Assembly (NCBI GenBank): GCA_022820945.1
Contig: JAJEEP010000098.1
Span: 1 to 64,000, forward strand
DNA length: 64,000 bases
From: Alphaproteobacteria bacterium
GTDB taxonomy: Bacteria; Pseudomonadota; Alphaproteobacteria; UBA828
Direction: 5' to 3'
The notes beneath the pieces were generated by a model. That model made no database searches, was not told where the DNA came from, and was given only the letters and a program-made list of their open reading frames with translations. The position numbers and the translations under genes are program-made. Below are positions 1 to 10,699 of this stretch, piece after piece (position 1 is the first letter of the stretch; every line of letters begins with the position of its first letter).

Positions 1-105
1 CTCTCCCCCCCCGGGGGTTGGTGTGGTAGACAGGGTCGGCGCCGTCTGGGTCCCCCCCCCCCCCTCGGGGGGGTGGGGTACGGGGGGTGGGGGCCCTCGT
101 CCTGG
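1..105. other. G/C homopolymer-rich window edge
   Basis: This stretch carries runs of C and G, including about 13 C followed within two bases by 7 G near positions 52-71. It lies downstream of the minus-strand radical SAM gene. The runs could pair as a hairpin, but no T tract follows on the minus strand. It looks more like a contig-edge or homopolymer sequencing artefact than a designed element. No gene is seen here. Confidence 0.4.
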
Positions 106-1503
106 CTACTGGGTCAGCGCCTTGAGGCCGTCCTCGAAGAAGAACGAGTTCTCGCCGAAGGCAGGCTCCAGCTGGTCGAGCCAGGTCGCCTTCGGGTCGT
201 AGCGCGCGAAGAAGGGCCGCCCCACCCAGTCGGGGTCGCGCCCTTGCAGGAAGCGCAGCACGAAGACCTTCTCGCCCGCGACCTCCTGCACGCCCAGCAC
301 CTCGACCTTGCCGGGCGTCGCGCTCATGCTCGGGCCCCGGACCGTCCGCGCCAGCCCTGAGACCTGCTCGATCGCGCCCCGGAAGACCTCCCAGCACCGC
401 TCCAGCGGCACCTCGAAGTAGTGCCTGGGGCCCGTGTCGCGCTCCACGAACATGTAGTAGGGGATGACGCCGAGGCGCACCTGCTCGCGCCACATCTTCG
501 CCCAGATGTCCGGGTCGTTGTTGATGTTGGCGAGCAGCGGTGCCTGGGCGCGGATCACCGCGCCGGTATCGCGAATGCGGCGGATCGCCTCCTGCACCAC
601 GTCGGTCCTGAGCTCCTGCCAGTGGTTGAAGTGGGCCATGATCGCGACGTGGCGGCCCGAGTTGACGATATCCTCCATCAGGCGCAGCAGATCGTCCGCA
701 TCCTCGTCGTGGACGAAGCGATGCGGCCAGAAGGTGAGCGCCTTCGTGCCGATCCGGATGTTCTGCACATGGGCCAGCGCCGGCTCGTCGATGAACGCTC
801 GGAGATAGCCCTCCATCACCCGGGTCTTCATGATCATCGGGTCGCCGCCGGTGAAAAGAACATCCGAGATATTGGGATGGTCGGCGAGATAACGGTGCAT
901 GTTGACCGCATCCTTTGACGCGATCTTCAGCTCCTTGTCGCCCACGAATTGCGCCCAGCGGAAGCAGAAGGTGCAGTAGGCGTGACAGGTCTGACCCTGG
1001 CTCGGGAAGAACAGCATTGTCTCGCGATACTTGTGCTGAAGTCCTTCCAGAGTCTCGCCTTCTTCCTGCGGAATGTTGAGCTCGCGCTGCCCGGCCGGAT
1101 GCGGATTGAGGCGCTCGCGTATATCTGCGGCGGCGCTATCGACTTCCTGCGGCGTAGCGTCGCGGATCATGAGATCGGCGATCCGGCTGAAGTCGCCGCC
1201 CTCCAGCATTCCCCGCTGCGGGAACACCAGCCGGTAGACCGGATCGTCCGGGATCCGGTCCCAGTCGATCAGGTGCTCGATCACGTAGCGGTTGGTGCGG
1301 AATGGCAGGACGGCGCTGACGACTTTCATCGCGAACAAGTCGTCATCGGTCACGTTACCGTATTGAGAAATCGAATCGAGATTCTTCCGAGTCAGCGCCT
1401 TAAATTTGCCGACCGATTGCGCGGAACTCTCTGGATCGCGCGGACGGTTCGCGCTCGGCCTCTCTTGAACTGCCGTCGCCCCCGGGATCGTATGTACATT
1501 CAC
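106..1503 (-). CDS. KamA-family radical SAM aminomutase-like protein
   Basis: Radical SAM enzyme of the lysine 2,3-aminomutase family, 465 aa. The cluster motif is C173-x3-C177-x2-C180 (TCHAYCTFCFRW), followed by a TGGDP segment near 218-222. A PLP-lysine candidate is K399 in SATPGKVEV. The GTG start at 1503 is set by AAGGAGG seven bases upstream. In characterised lysine aminomutase the PLP lysine lies in a DAPGGGGK-type loop whose Asp binds substrate lysine; here the loop reads SMSATPGK and lacks that Asp. The family and PLP/SAM chemistry are likely, but lysine as substrate is doubtful. It is transcribed divergently from the amidase. Confidence 0.85.
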   Translation of the reverse strand: MNVHTIPGATAVQERPSANRPRDPESSAQSVGKFKALTRKNLDSISQYGNVTDDDLFAMKVVSAVLPFRTNRYVIEHLIDWDRIPDDPVYRLVFPQRGMLEGGDFSRIADLMIRDATPQEVDSAAADIRERLNPHPAGQRELNIPQEEGETLEGLQHKYRETMLFFPSQGQTCHAYCTFCFRWAQFVGDKELKIASKDAVNMHRYLADHPNISDVLFTGGDPMIMKTRVMEGYLRAFIDEPALAHVQNIRIGTKALTFWPHRFVHDEDADDLLRLMEDIVNSGRHVAIMAHFNHWQELRTDVVQEAIRRIRDTGAVIRAQAPLLANINNDPDIWAKMWREQVRLGVIPYYMFVERDTGPRHYFEVPLERCWEVFRGAIEQVSGLARTVRGPSMSATPGKVEVLGVQEVAGEKVFVLRFLQGRDPDWVGRPFFARYDPKATWLDQLEPAFGENSFFFEDGLKALTQ

Positions 1504-1684
1504 TGGTTTGCCTCCTTGAATCCATTAGTTATTCTTGTTGTGCGACTCTCATATCAGATCCCGTTCAAAAGGTGAAGCTCGCGGCGGCACAGGGCAACGC
1601 AGGCTTGCCTTTCGCACCACGCCGGGCCACACAGTTTGCCATGCTGGGGCGCCCCGGCGGCAGCCTGAGGAGGGGAGGAGATCC

Positions 1685-3124
1685 ATGCCGCAAGCGAGCG
1701 AAATATGCCGGATGGATGCCGTGACGCTGGCGGCGCAGGTGCGGGGCAAGGAGCTGTCCGCGGTCGAGGTCGCCGAGGCGGTGATCGCCCACATGGAGCA
1801 GGTCGAGCCCCACGTGCACGCCTTCTGCACGCCGGCGCCGGACTACGCCCGCGAAGCGGCTCGGCAGGTGGATGCCAGGATCGCGGCGGGGGAGGACCCG
1901 GGCCCGCTCGCCGGCGTGCCGGTCGGCATCAAGGACCTCGTCTGCACCAAGGACCTGCCCACCGTCTCCGGCTCCATCGCCTACAAGGATTTCATGGCCG
2001 AGGAGGACGACGTGGTGGTCGAGCGCCTGAGGGACGCGGGTGCGGTCATCCTGGGCAAGACCAACGTGCCGGAGTTCGGCTACAGCGGCGCGAGCCACAA
2101 CGCCGTGTTCGAGGCGACCCGCAACCCGTGGAACCTGGAGCGCGCGCCTGGCGGCTCCAGTGCGGGCTCGGGCGCGGCGGTCGCGGCGGGGATGGGGCCG
2201 CTCGCGGTCGGCAGCGACGGCGGCGGCTCCGTGCGCATCCCGGCGTCCTTCAGCGGGCTGGTGGGGGTCAAGGCGTCGATGGGGCGGGTGCCGCTCTATC
2301 CCGGATGCCGGGACGAGCGCTACCCCGGCGTCTCCAGCTGGGAGGGGATCGAGCACATTGGCCCCTTGTCGCGGACGGTGGCGGACTCGGCGCTCATGCT
2401 CTCGGTCATGGCGGGCCCCGACGACCGCGACCGCCACTCGCTGCCCGCCGCCGACTTCGACTGGACTGACGTGGGCGGCGACCTCAAGGGCTGCCGCGTC
2501 GCCTACAGCGCCGACTGGGGCTACGCCGCCGTCGATCCCGAGGTGCGCCAGATCGTGGGCGACGCCGCCCGCGTGTTCGAGAGCGAGCTCGGCTGCACCG
2601 TGGAGGAGGCCGACCCCGGCTGGGACGACCCCTACCTCACCTTCTGGGGCCTGGTGGCGGCGGAGACCGACCTCGCCGGGATGCGCCGGCTGGTAGCGGA
2701 GCACGGCGCGCAGATGACGCCCCATCTGGTGGATTTCATCACCCGGCCGTGGACGGCGGAGGACCTGACCAATTCCGTGATCGGGCGGAAGGCGCTGGTC
2801 AACAAGATGTGGCGCTTCATGCGGAACTACGACGTCCTTCTGACGCCGACGCTGGCGTGTCCGCCCTTCGGGCTCTACATCCAGGGGCCGGAGATCATCG
2901 AGGGGCGCCTGGTGCCGCCCTTCGCCTGGCTCGCCTTCACCTTCCCACTCAACATGACAGGCCAGCCGGCAGCCAGTGTGCCCGCCGGCTGGACGGAAGA
3001 CGGGCTCCCGGTCGGGCTGCAGATTGTGGGGCGCCACCTGGACGATGCGATGGTGCTGCGGGCGGCAACGGCCTTCGAGGCCGCGCGGCCCTGGCGCGAC
3101 CGCTGGCCGGCCCTGGTCTCGTAA
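1685..3124 (+). CDS. Amidase, amidase-signature family
   Basis: Amide hydrolase of the amidase-signature family, 479 aa, probably cytoplasmic. The catalytic Lys-Ser-Ser triad is visible as K83 (GVPVGIKDLV), S158 (APGGSSAGSG) and S182 (DGGGSVRIP). The chosen ATG follows GAGGAGGGGAGGAG; the frame is open 50 codons further upstream but without comparable start context. The length is normal for the family. The substrate cannot be read from sequence; a hydantoinase gene lies about 600 bp downstream on the other strand, so a role in ureide or amide breakdown is possible. The gene is convergent with the cupin gene, with a GGGGCGCCCC palindrome in the 35-bp gap. Confidence 0.9.
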   Translation: MPQASEICRMDAVTLAAQVRGKELSAVEVAEAVIAHMEQVEPHVHAFCTPAPDYAREAARQVDARIAAGEDPGPLAGVPVGIKDLVCTKDLPTVSGSIAYKDFMAEEDDVVVERLRDAGAVILGKTNVPEFGYSGASHNAVFEATRNPWNLERAPGGSSAGSGAAVAAGMGPLAVGSDGGGSVRIPASFSGLVGVKASMGRVPLYPGCRDERYPGVSSWEGIEHIGPLSRTVADSALMLSVMAGPDDRDRHSLPAADFDWTDVGGDLKGCRVAYSADWGYAAVDPEVRQIVGDAARVFESELGCTVEEADPGWDDPYLTFWGLVAAETDLAGMRRLVAEHGAQMTPHLVDFITRPWTAEDLTNSVIGRKALVNKMWRFMRNYDVLLTPTLACPPFGLYIQGPEIIEGRLVPPFAWLAFTFPLNMTGQPAASVPAGWTEDGLPVGLQIVGRHLDDAMVLRAATAFEAARPWRDRWPALVS

Positions 3125-3159
3125 TGGGGCGCCCCCGGCAGTAGGCGGCGCCGGCGACG

Positions 3160-3699
3160 CTACTCCGCGGCAGCCGGCACCCGCTCGATACCGTTCTCGG
3201 TCAGCTTGTGGCCGCGGCGCTCGGCCTCCTCCAGCACGTCGTCGCGCCATTGCACGCGGCCGGGGTCTGTGGCACCGACGATGACGAAGAGCAGGCCCTC
3301 CTCGTCGCTCACGTTGCGGAAGCCCCGCATCACGTGGGGTGGGCAGGAGGCCACGTCCCAGGGGTCGAGGATGACGCAGCGGGTATCCTCGTCGTCCCCC
3401 CAAAAGATCTTCCAGCGGCCCTTGAGCGGCATGAAGACCTCGTTGGTCTCGTGATCGTGGTGCAGCGTGCCCTTGCCGGGCTCGCAGCGCACCACGGCAA
3501 CGTTGAAGTCGCGGTTGTCGGTGATCGCGGCCTTCTGGGTTGCATCCTCGCCCACGCCGCGGCCGATGATGTGGAAGATCTCGCGCTCGCAGCCGGGGAT
3601 CACCGCGTCCAGCATGGGCAGCGTGCTGCCTTGCAGCTGGTTGAAGCGGGCCACCCGCGTCTTCTCGAACTCGTTCACCGAGATGATGTCGTCGCTCAT
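3160..3699 (-). CDS. Cupin-domain protein
   Basis: Single-domain cupin of 179 aa. The core metal-site pattern is present as GTLHHDHETNEVFMPLKGRW (cupin motif 1) with a second motif around SCPPHVMRGFRN. The start is the ATG at 3699, preceded by GGGAGG; the frame extends upstream into the hydantoinase gene but that part lacks a plausible start. It sits 41 bp downstream of the hydantoinase gene on the same strand, so it is probably co-transcribed. Cupins range from dioxygenases to sugar or sensory binding proteins, and the substrate is unknown. Confidence 0.8.
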   Translation of the reverse strand: MSDDIISVNEFEKTRVARFNQLQGSTLPMLDAVIPGCEREIFHIIGRGVGEDATQKAAITDNRDFNVAVVRCEPGKGTLHHDHETNEVFMPLKGRWKIFWGDDEDTRCVILDPWDVASCPPHVMRGFRNVSDEEGLLFVIVGATDPGRVQWRDDVLEEAERRGHKLTENGIERVPAAAE

Positions 3700-3740
3700 C
3701 GCTCTGCCTCCCGTAACCTGATCGGTCGTCTCCTGTTTCC

Positions 3741-5669
<1,929 letters not shown>

Positions 5670-5673
<4 letters not shown>

Positions 5674-6245
5674 AGGTCCACCTGCCGCGGGCCGGAGCGC
5701 GGCGGATCGAAGTCGGAATCCTCACCCACGTCCGGAAACGCGAGGAGGTGGTCGACGAAGCTGCCTGAGGATTCCGCAAGCCGGCTCTGCACCAGGGCGA
5801 CCCCGGCGTCAGAGAGCGCCCAGACCCCGCGCGGCGAATCGTCGCGGAGATATCCTTCCTGAACCAGGTCTTCGCGTGCCGACTTCACGGTACTTCTCCA
5901 TCTGTCGTCGCCCGCGCTGATTCGATCGAAATCGCCGGGCGTCATGTAGCGTTTCACGCGCTCCCTCAGAGCGGGATAGAGCTCGCGCCCCCGCGCGTTG
6001 CCGCCCCGCTCGTAGATGACTTCGAGGAGGGGGTCGCGAAACGCCTTTGCCGACACCGTCGGAGTGTAGCCGCCGTCCCGTTCCACTGCAGGGACAGGAT
6101 AAGCATCCGCCGGCTCCTGCATCTCGCGATAGCGCTCCGCAGCATCCAGGGCCTTTGCGAGGGCCGAGTCCGCCGAGTCCACGAGCGGCTCCGCCCACGC
6201 CTTCAGGCGCTGCATGGATTCGTCAGAAATGCGGATCGTCGGCAC
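5670..6245 (-). CDS. RHH plus Mrr_N-like winged-helix protein, putative antitoxin
   Basis: Protein of 191 aa encoded directly upstream of the PIN toxin with a 4-base overlap. Residues 1-40 (MPTIRISDESMQRLKAWAEP onward) look like a ribbon-helix-helix DNA-binding start. Residues about 70-155 resemble the winged-helix domain found at the N terminus of Mrr-type restriction proteins, ending in GVWALSDAGVAL. The tail is acidic and rich in Pro/Ser and could be the toxin-binding part. No nuclease domain is present. Start GTG at 6245 follows AAAGGAG at seven bases. I infer an antitoxin and autorepressor from position and DNA-binding domains; VapB-type antitoxins are normally only 70-90 aa. Confidence 0.7.
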
Positions 6246-6270
6246 AGCACCGCTCCTTTTCCCGGACGAT

Positions 6271-6302
6271 GTGAATTTGTATGAAAGTGATAATGTGATA
6301 TC
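6271..6302 (-). promoter_or_regulatory. Four 8-bp tandem units, putative operator
   Basis: Consecutive octamers GTGAATTT, GTATGAAA, GTGATAAT and GTGATATC occupy 6271-6278, 6279-6286, 6287-6294 and 6295-6302. Each begins with GT followed by an A/T-rich stretch. They cover the -10 element and the likely transcription start of the toxin-antitoxin operon. Ribbon-helix-helix repressors often bind tandem short sites, so I infer an operator for the 5670-6245 product. Confidence 0.45.
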
Positions 6303-6318
6303 TGCCCCAAAGTGTCAA
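6290..6318 (-). promoter_or_regulatory. Sigma70-type promoter of the PIN toxin-antitoxin operon
   Basis: Reading the minus strand, a perfect TTGACA -35 (6313-6318) is followed after 17 bases by CATTAT (6290-6295, four of six consensus bases). The predicted start lies about 37 bases upstream of the GTG at 6245. The locally AT-rich sequence stands out from the surrounding GC-rich DNA. Confidence 0.65.
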
Positions 6319-6373
6319 CAGCATTCCTCAAGAGTGATCGGCCCAGTCGGCTAAACGGTGGGTCGGAAAGGGC

Positions 6374-7279
6374 TCAGCCGCCCTCAAGGCACCAGAGCAG
6401 GATCGACTTCTGCGCCGGCACGCGGTTCGCCGCCTCGTCGAACACCACCGATTGCGGGCCGTCCAGCACCGCGTCTGTCACCTCGCAGCCCCGCTTCGCC
6501 GGCAGGCAGTGCATGAAGATCGCGTCGGGCGACGCCATCGCCATCACCACCTCATCCACGCGGTAAGGCTCGAACGATACGTTCCCCTTCCGCGCGGGGT
6601 CGTCGTGCAGCGACACCCAAGTGTCGGTCACCACGCAGTGGGCACCGGTCACGGCGCCGGCCACGTCGGTGCCGACCTCGACATCGGCCCCCCGGTCCTT
6701 CGCCCAGGCGACGATCTCGGCCGGCGGCGGATACGCGGCCGGGCAGGCGAGGCGCAGGCTGAAGCCGCAGTGCGCGGCGGTCTGCACCCAGGTCGCGGCC
6801 ATGTTGTTGCCGTCGCCGAGCCAGGCGACGGTGCGGCCGGCGATGGGCCCCCGATGCTCCTCGTAGGTCATCACGTCGGCGACCAGCTGGCAGGGGTGGC
6901 TGCGGTCGGAGAGCGCGTTGATGACCGGCACGCTCGCGCCGTCGGCGAGCGCCATGAGCGTCTCGTGCGAGCTCGTGCGCAGCGCGATCGCATCCACGTA
7001 GCGCGAGAGCACGCGCGCTGTGTCCTCGATGGTCTCGCCGCGCCCCAGCTGCATGTCGGACGCCGTCATGGTGATGGTCTTGCCGCCGAGCTCGTCCATG
7101 GCGACCTCGAACGAGACCCGAGTCCGCGTCGACGGGCTCTCGAAGATCGCGGCCAGGGTCTTGCCGGCGAGCGGCGTGGCGCCGTTCCGTCCCTTGAGCG
7201 TGCGAGCGCGGTCGATGGTCGCGCGCAGCGTGGCGGCGTCGATCCCGTCGAAATCGAGGAAGTGGCGGGGCTCGGTCAC
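6374..7279 (-). CDS. argF: Ornithine carbamoyltransferase
   Basis: Catalyses ornithine plus carbamoyl phosphate to citrulline in arginine biosynthesis, 301 aa, the usual length. The carbamoyl-phosphate site STRTR is at residues 50-54; the family motifs SHPCQLVAD and MHCLPAKRG are intact. The start is the GTG at 7279, which overlaps the argD stop as GTGA, giving the protein start (M)TEPRHFLDF. The frame remains open further upstream inside argD but in a shadow frame. argD and argF form a two-gene operon. Confidence 0.95.
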   Translation of the reverse strand: MTEPRHFLDFDGIDAATLRATIDRARTLKGRNGATPLAGKTLAAIFESPSTRTRVSFEVAMDELGGKTITMTASDMQLGRGETIEDTARVLSRYVDAIALRTSSHETLMALADGASVPVINALSDRSHPCQLVADVMTYEEHRGPIAGRTVAWLGDGNNMAATWVQTAAHCGFSLRLACPAAYPPPAEIVAWAKDRGADVEVGTDVAGAVTGAHCVVTDTWVSLHDDPARKGNVSFEPYRVDEVVMAMASPDAIFMHCLPAKRGCEVTDAVLDGPQSVVFDEAANRVPAQKSILLWCLEGG

Positions 7280-8445
7280 GATCCGACTTGCGCCAGGGCC
7301 CGCTCCAGCGCATCGCAGGCCTCGTCGATCTCGGCCTCGCCGATGGTGAGCGGGGGCAGCATGCGGAGCACGTTGCTGTCCGCCGGCAGCGCCAGCACCT
7401 TGCTCTCGCGCAGCGCGCCGAGAAGCTCCATGTTGGGCACGACGCACTCCAGGCCCAGCATCATGCCCCGGCCGCGCACGCCGGTGTAGACGCTCTTGTT
7501 GCCGGCAAGCGCGGTCAGCCGCTCGACCAGCAGCGCGCTGTTCTTCTGCACGGTGTCGAGGAATCCGTCGGCGAGCACCACGTCGAGCACGGCATTGCCC
7601 ACCGCGCACGCCAGCGGGTTGCCGCCGAAGGTGGTGCCGTGGCTGCCAGGAACCATCGCCGCCGCGACCTCCTCCCGCGCGAGGCAGGCGCCGATGGGGA
7701 AGCCGTTTCCGAGCGCCTTGGCGACGCCCATGATATCAGGGGTGACGCCCGCCCACTCGTGGGCGAAAAGCCGGCCCGTGCGGCCCACGCCGCACTGCAC
7801 CTCGTCGAAGATGAGCACGAGGCCCGCTTCGTCGGCGAGCGCGCGCAGGCCCTGCAGGAACGCGTCAGTGGCCGGATGAACGCCGCCCTCACCCTGGATC
7901 GGCTCCACCAGCAGCGCCGCGGTCTCGTCGCCGATGGCGGCGCGGGCCGCATCCAGGTCGTTGAGGTCCACCTGGTCGAAGGCATCCACGGCAGGCTCGA
8001 AGCCCTTGAGGTGCTTGGCCTGCGCACCCGCCGCGATCGTCGCCAGAGTCCGCCCGTGGAAGGCGTTGCGGAAGGTGACGACGCGGTAGCGCTCGGGTGC
8101 GCCCCGGCTGGTCTGGTAGATGCGCGCGAGCTTGATCGCGCACTCCATCGCCTCCGCCCCCGAATTGCAGAACAGCACACGGTCGGCGAAGGACGCGGCG
8201 GTAAGCCGCTCGGCCAGGCGCGCCTGCGGCGGAATGTGATAGAGGTTGGAGACGTGCCAAAGCTCCTTGGCCTGCCCCTCCAGCGCGGCGACCACGTGCG
8301 GATGCGCGTGGCCGAGGCTGGTCACGCCGATGCCGCAGCCGAAATCCAGGTAGCGCTCGCCGTCGGCCGTGTAGAGGTACGACCCCTCGCCCCGCTCGAA
8401 GGTGAGGTCGAAGCGGCCATAGTTGGCCATCAATGAGGTGGACAC
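7276..8445 (-). CDS. argD: Acetylornithine aminotransferase
   Basis: Class III PLP aminotransferase of arginine biosynthesis (N-acetylornithine to the semialdehyde), 389 aa. Typical features are FCNSGAEAMECAIKLAR, FHGRT, IFDEVQCGVGRTG and the PLP-lysine segment GVAKALGNGFPIGA. I chose the GTG at 8445 (VSTSLMANYG) because GGGAGG lies seven bases upstream; ATG at 8430 is the alternative. It is directly upstream of argF with a 4-base overlap, which supports ArgD over other class III enzymes. Confidence 0.92.
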   Translation of the reverse strand: MSTSLMANYGRFDLTFERGEGSYLYTADGERYLDFGCGIGVTSLGHAHPHVVAALEGQAKELWHVSNLYHIPPQARLAERLTAASFADRVLFCNSGAEAMECAIKLARIYQTSRGAPERYRVVTFRNAFHGRTLATIAAGAQAKHLKGFEPAVDAFDQVDLNDLDAARAAIGDETAALLVEPIQGEGGVHPATDAFLQGLRALADEAGLVLIFDEVQCGVGRTGRLFAHEWAGVTPDIMGVAKALGNGFPIGACLAREEVAAAMVPGSHGTTFGGNPLACAVGNAVLDVVLADGFLDTVQKNSALLVERLTALAGNKSVYTGVRGRGMMLGLECVVPNMELLGALRESKVLALPADSNVLRMLPPLTIGEAEIDEACDALERALAQVGS

Positions 8446-8529
8446 GGCAGCGCCTCCCAAGATTTGGAAAGCGCGCACTATCCGTTCGCCGGCCCCTCAA
8501 GTCAACGCGCTAGCACGCTGAACAAGGGA

Positions 8530-10197
8530 TCAGATCGGGTATTCGATCTTCCCGAGGCGCGCGGAGAGCTTCATGTTCTCGCCGTAGTCGATGGGCACGC
8601 CGATCACCGCCGGCCCCGGCTGCTCGAAGGCCTCCTCCAGCGCAGGCACCAGCTCATCGGCCCTTTCGATGGTGCGCCCCCAGGCGCCGTAGGATTCGGC
8701 CCAGAGCTGGAGGTCCGGATTGGTGAACGAGAGGTCGAAGTGCCGGCCGTCGAAGGCGTTGCGCTGCTTCCACTCGATCAGCCCGTAAGCGCCGTCCATC
8801 CAGATCATGGCGACGACGTTGAGCTTGCGCCTGACCGCGGTCTCCATGTCCTGCGCGTTCATGAAGAACCCGGCATCGCCGTTGATCGAGAGGATGCGCC
8901 GCTCGGGCATCGCGATCTTGGCCCCGAGCGAGCCGGGGAAGGCGAAGCCCATGGTGCAGAAGCCGTTGGAGATCAGGCAGGTGTTCGCCTCGTCGCACTG
9001 GTAGTACCGCGCGATCCACATCTTGTGGGCGCCCACGTCGGAGAGCAGCACGTCCTCCGGCCCCATGACGTTGCGCACGTCGTAGAGCACCTTCTGCGGG
9101 CGCATGGGGAAGTGGCTGCTGCCCCGCTCGGCGGTGAGATCGTCGTGGATGGTATGGCGGAGCGCCTGCCTTTCGCCGATATCGAACAGCGGCAGGTTGG
9201 CGCCGCCGTCGGCGCTGCGCCGCTCGATCTCCTCGTTAATCTGCCAGAGCGCATCGGCGATGTCGCCCTGGACATCCACCGCCACGTCGTAGTCGCCGTC
9301 CACTTCCGCCGGCCAGAAGTCGATATGGACGATGGTCTTCTCCACGCCGCGGTTCCAGAAGGCGGGCGAATACTCCACCAGGTCGTATCCGACGGAGACG
9401 ATCACGTCGGCCTCGCGCAGCGCTGCGATGATGTGGTCCTTGCCTTGCAGGCCCACGGTGAAGAGGCAGTGCTCGTCGCTCCTCGGCACGGCCCCCTTGC
9501 CCATGAAGGTGTTGACCACGCCGATGCCGGTGAGGTTCGCGAGCCGCCTGAGCTGGGTGGAGGCCCGCTTGCGGATGGCGCCGTTGCCGGCGAGGATCAG
9601 CGGACTCTTCGCGCCCATGATTGCGTCCACCGAGCGCGCCACCGCCTTGTAGTCGGCGCCGGGGCGCCGGGTCTTGATCGGGGTAATCGGCGTGCCCGCC
9701 GCCTCGTGCTCGGCGATGTCCTCCGGCAGCTCGATCAGCACCGCGCCCGGCTTCTCGGCTTCCGCCACCTTGAAGGCCTTGCGCACGATCTCGGGGATGT
9801 TGTCCGGCTGGTGCACCGTCTGCGCCCACTTGGTGATGGGGCGGAACATGGAGACCGAGTCCATGTTCTGGTGGCTCTCCTTGTGGAGCCGCTGGGTGCC
9901 GGCCTGGCCGATGAGGCAGACCAGCGGCGCGCGGTCCATGTTGGCGTCGGCCACACCGGTGACGAGGTTGGTCGCGCCGGGGCCGAGCGTGCCGAGGCAG
10001 ACACCGGCCTTGCCCGTGAGCCGGCCGTAGACGTCCGCCATGAAGGCCGCCGCCTGCTCGTGCCGGCAGAGGACGAAGTCGATGTTGCTGTCCATCAGCG
10101 ACATCATCACGTCGGCGTTCTCCTCGCCGGGAATCCCGAAGATATGGGTCACGCCCTCGGTTTCGAGGCATTTGACCATCAGATCGGACGCTTTCAT
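8530..10197 (-). CDS. Acetolactate synthase-type ThDP enzyme, large subunit only
   Basis: Thiamine-diphosphate enzyme of 555 aa resembling acetolactate synthase. The N-terminal Pyr domain has the catalytic Glu region CRHEQAAAFMADVYGR, then LGPGATNLVTGVADA; the C-terminal PP domain has the ThDP/Mg motif starting INGDAGFFMN. No small regulatory subunit (ilvH) follows, so a catabolic AlsS-like enzyme or another pyruvate/2-oxoacid carboligase is possible. The ATG follows a GGGGG-containing ribosome site. It stands alone between argD and the BrnT-type module. Confidence 0.85.
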   Translation of the reverse strand: MKASDLMVKCLETEGVTHIFGIPGEENADVMMSLMDSNIDFVLCRHEQAAAFMADVYGRLTGKAGVCLGTLGPGATNLVTGVADANMDRAPLVCLIGQAGTQRLHKESHQNMDSVSMFRPITKWAQTVHQPDNIPEIVRKAFKVAEAEKPGAVLIELPEDIAEHEAAGTPITPIKTRRPGADYKAVARSVDAIMGAKSPLILAGNGAIRKRASTQLRRLANLTGIGVVNTFMGKGAVPRSDEHCLFTVGLQGKDHIIAALREADVIVSVGYDLVEYSPAFWNRGVEKTIVHIDFWPAEVDGDYDVAVDVQGDIADALWQINEEIERRSADGGANLPLFDIGERQALRHTIHDDLTAERGSSHFPMRPQKVLYDVRNVMGPEDVLLSDVGAHKMWIARYYQCDEANTCLISNGFCTMGFAFPGSLGAKIAMPERRILSINGDAGFFMNAQDMETAVRRKLNVVAMIWMDGAYGLIEWKQRNAFDGRHFDLSFTNPDLQLWAESYGAWGRTIERADELVPALEEAFEQPGPAVIGVPIDYGENMKLSARLGKIEYPI

Positions 10198-10363
10198 GGA
10201 GCCCCCTTCCAGGGCGCAGACTCGTCCGCCGCGCCCGGTTGAATGCGCGGCGCACGATGGGACTGCGGCGCGCCCAAGTCAACGCGCCCGCGGCACGGAT
10301 CACGCCTCTGTTCGAACTGTTGAAGGATCGTGCGGGGCTGACGTCCAGCGCGACTCTGGATTG

Positions 10364-10699
10364 TCAGTCGAGCACGCGCAGGGCCGTCTCGGGCGCCCTG
10401 TCGAGGATCCTGAGCAAGGCCCTGGCGGCGCCCGTGGGCCCGCGCTTGCCTTGCTCCCAGTTATGGATCGTCTCGTGCGGCACGTCGATGCGGCGAGCGA
10501 ACTCCACCTGAGTCAGCCCCAGGCGCCTGCGCACTCGGCGGGCGAACCGCGCCATGTCCCGCATCGCTTCGGCGTCGTCTTCGCGCGCCTGCCGCGCGAT
10601 ATCCTCCTCGCTCGTCGCGTCCAACACCGCATGATCGACCCGTCCCGGAGGAAGGCTGCGCGGATTGTCCGGGTCAATCCTGACGCGTGTTCTGCTCAT
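10364..10699 (-). CDS. XRE-type HTH antitoxin, BrnT partner
   Basis: Antitoxin of 111 aa with a C-terminal helix-turn-helix (about residues 52-100: RRRLGLTQVEFARRIDVPHE then TIHNWEQGKRGP). It starts inside the brnT reading frame, 26 bases before the brnT stop (10674-10699), so the two are translationally coupled in toxin-first order. Many BrnT toxins pair with a ribbon-helix-helix BrnA, but an HTH partner is also common. It probably represses the operon at the palindrome 10965-10979. Confidence 0.8.
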   Translation of the reverse strand: MSRTRVRIDPDNPRSLPPGRVDHAVLDATSEEDIARQAREDDAEAMRDMARFARRVRRRLGLTQVEFARRIDVPHETIHNWEQGKRGPTGAARALLRILDRAPETALRVLD

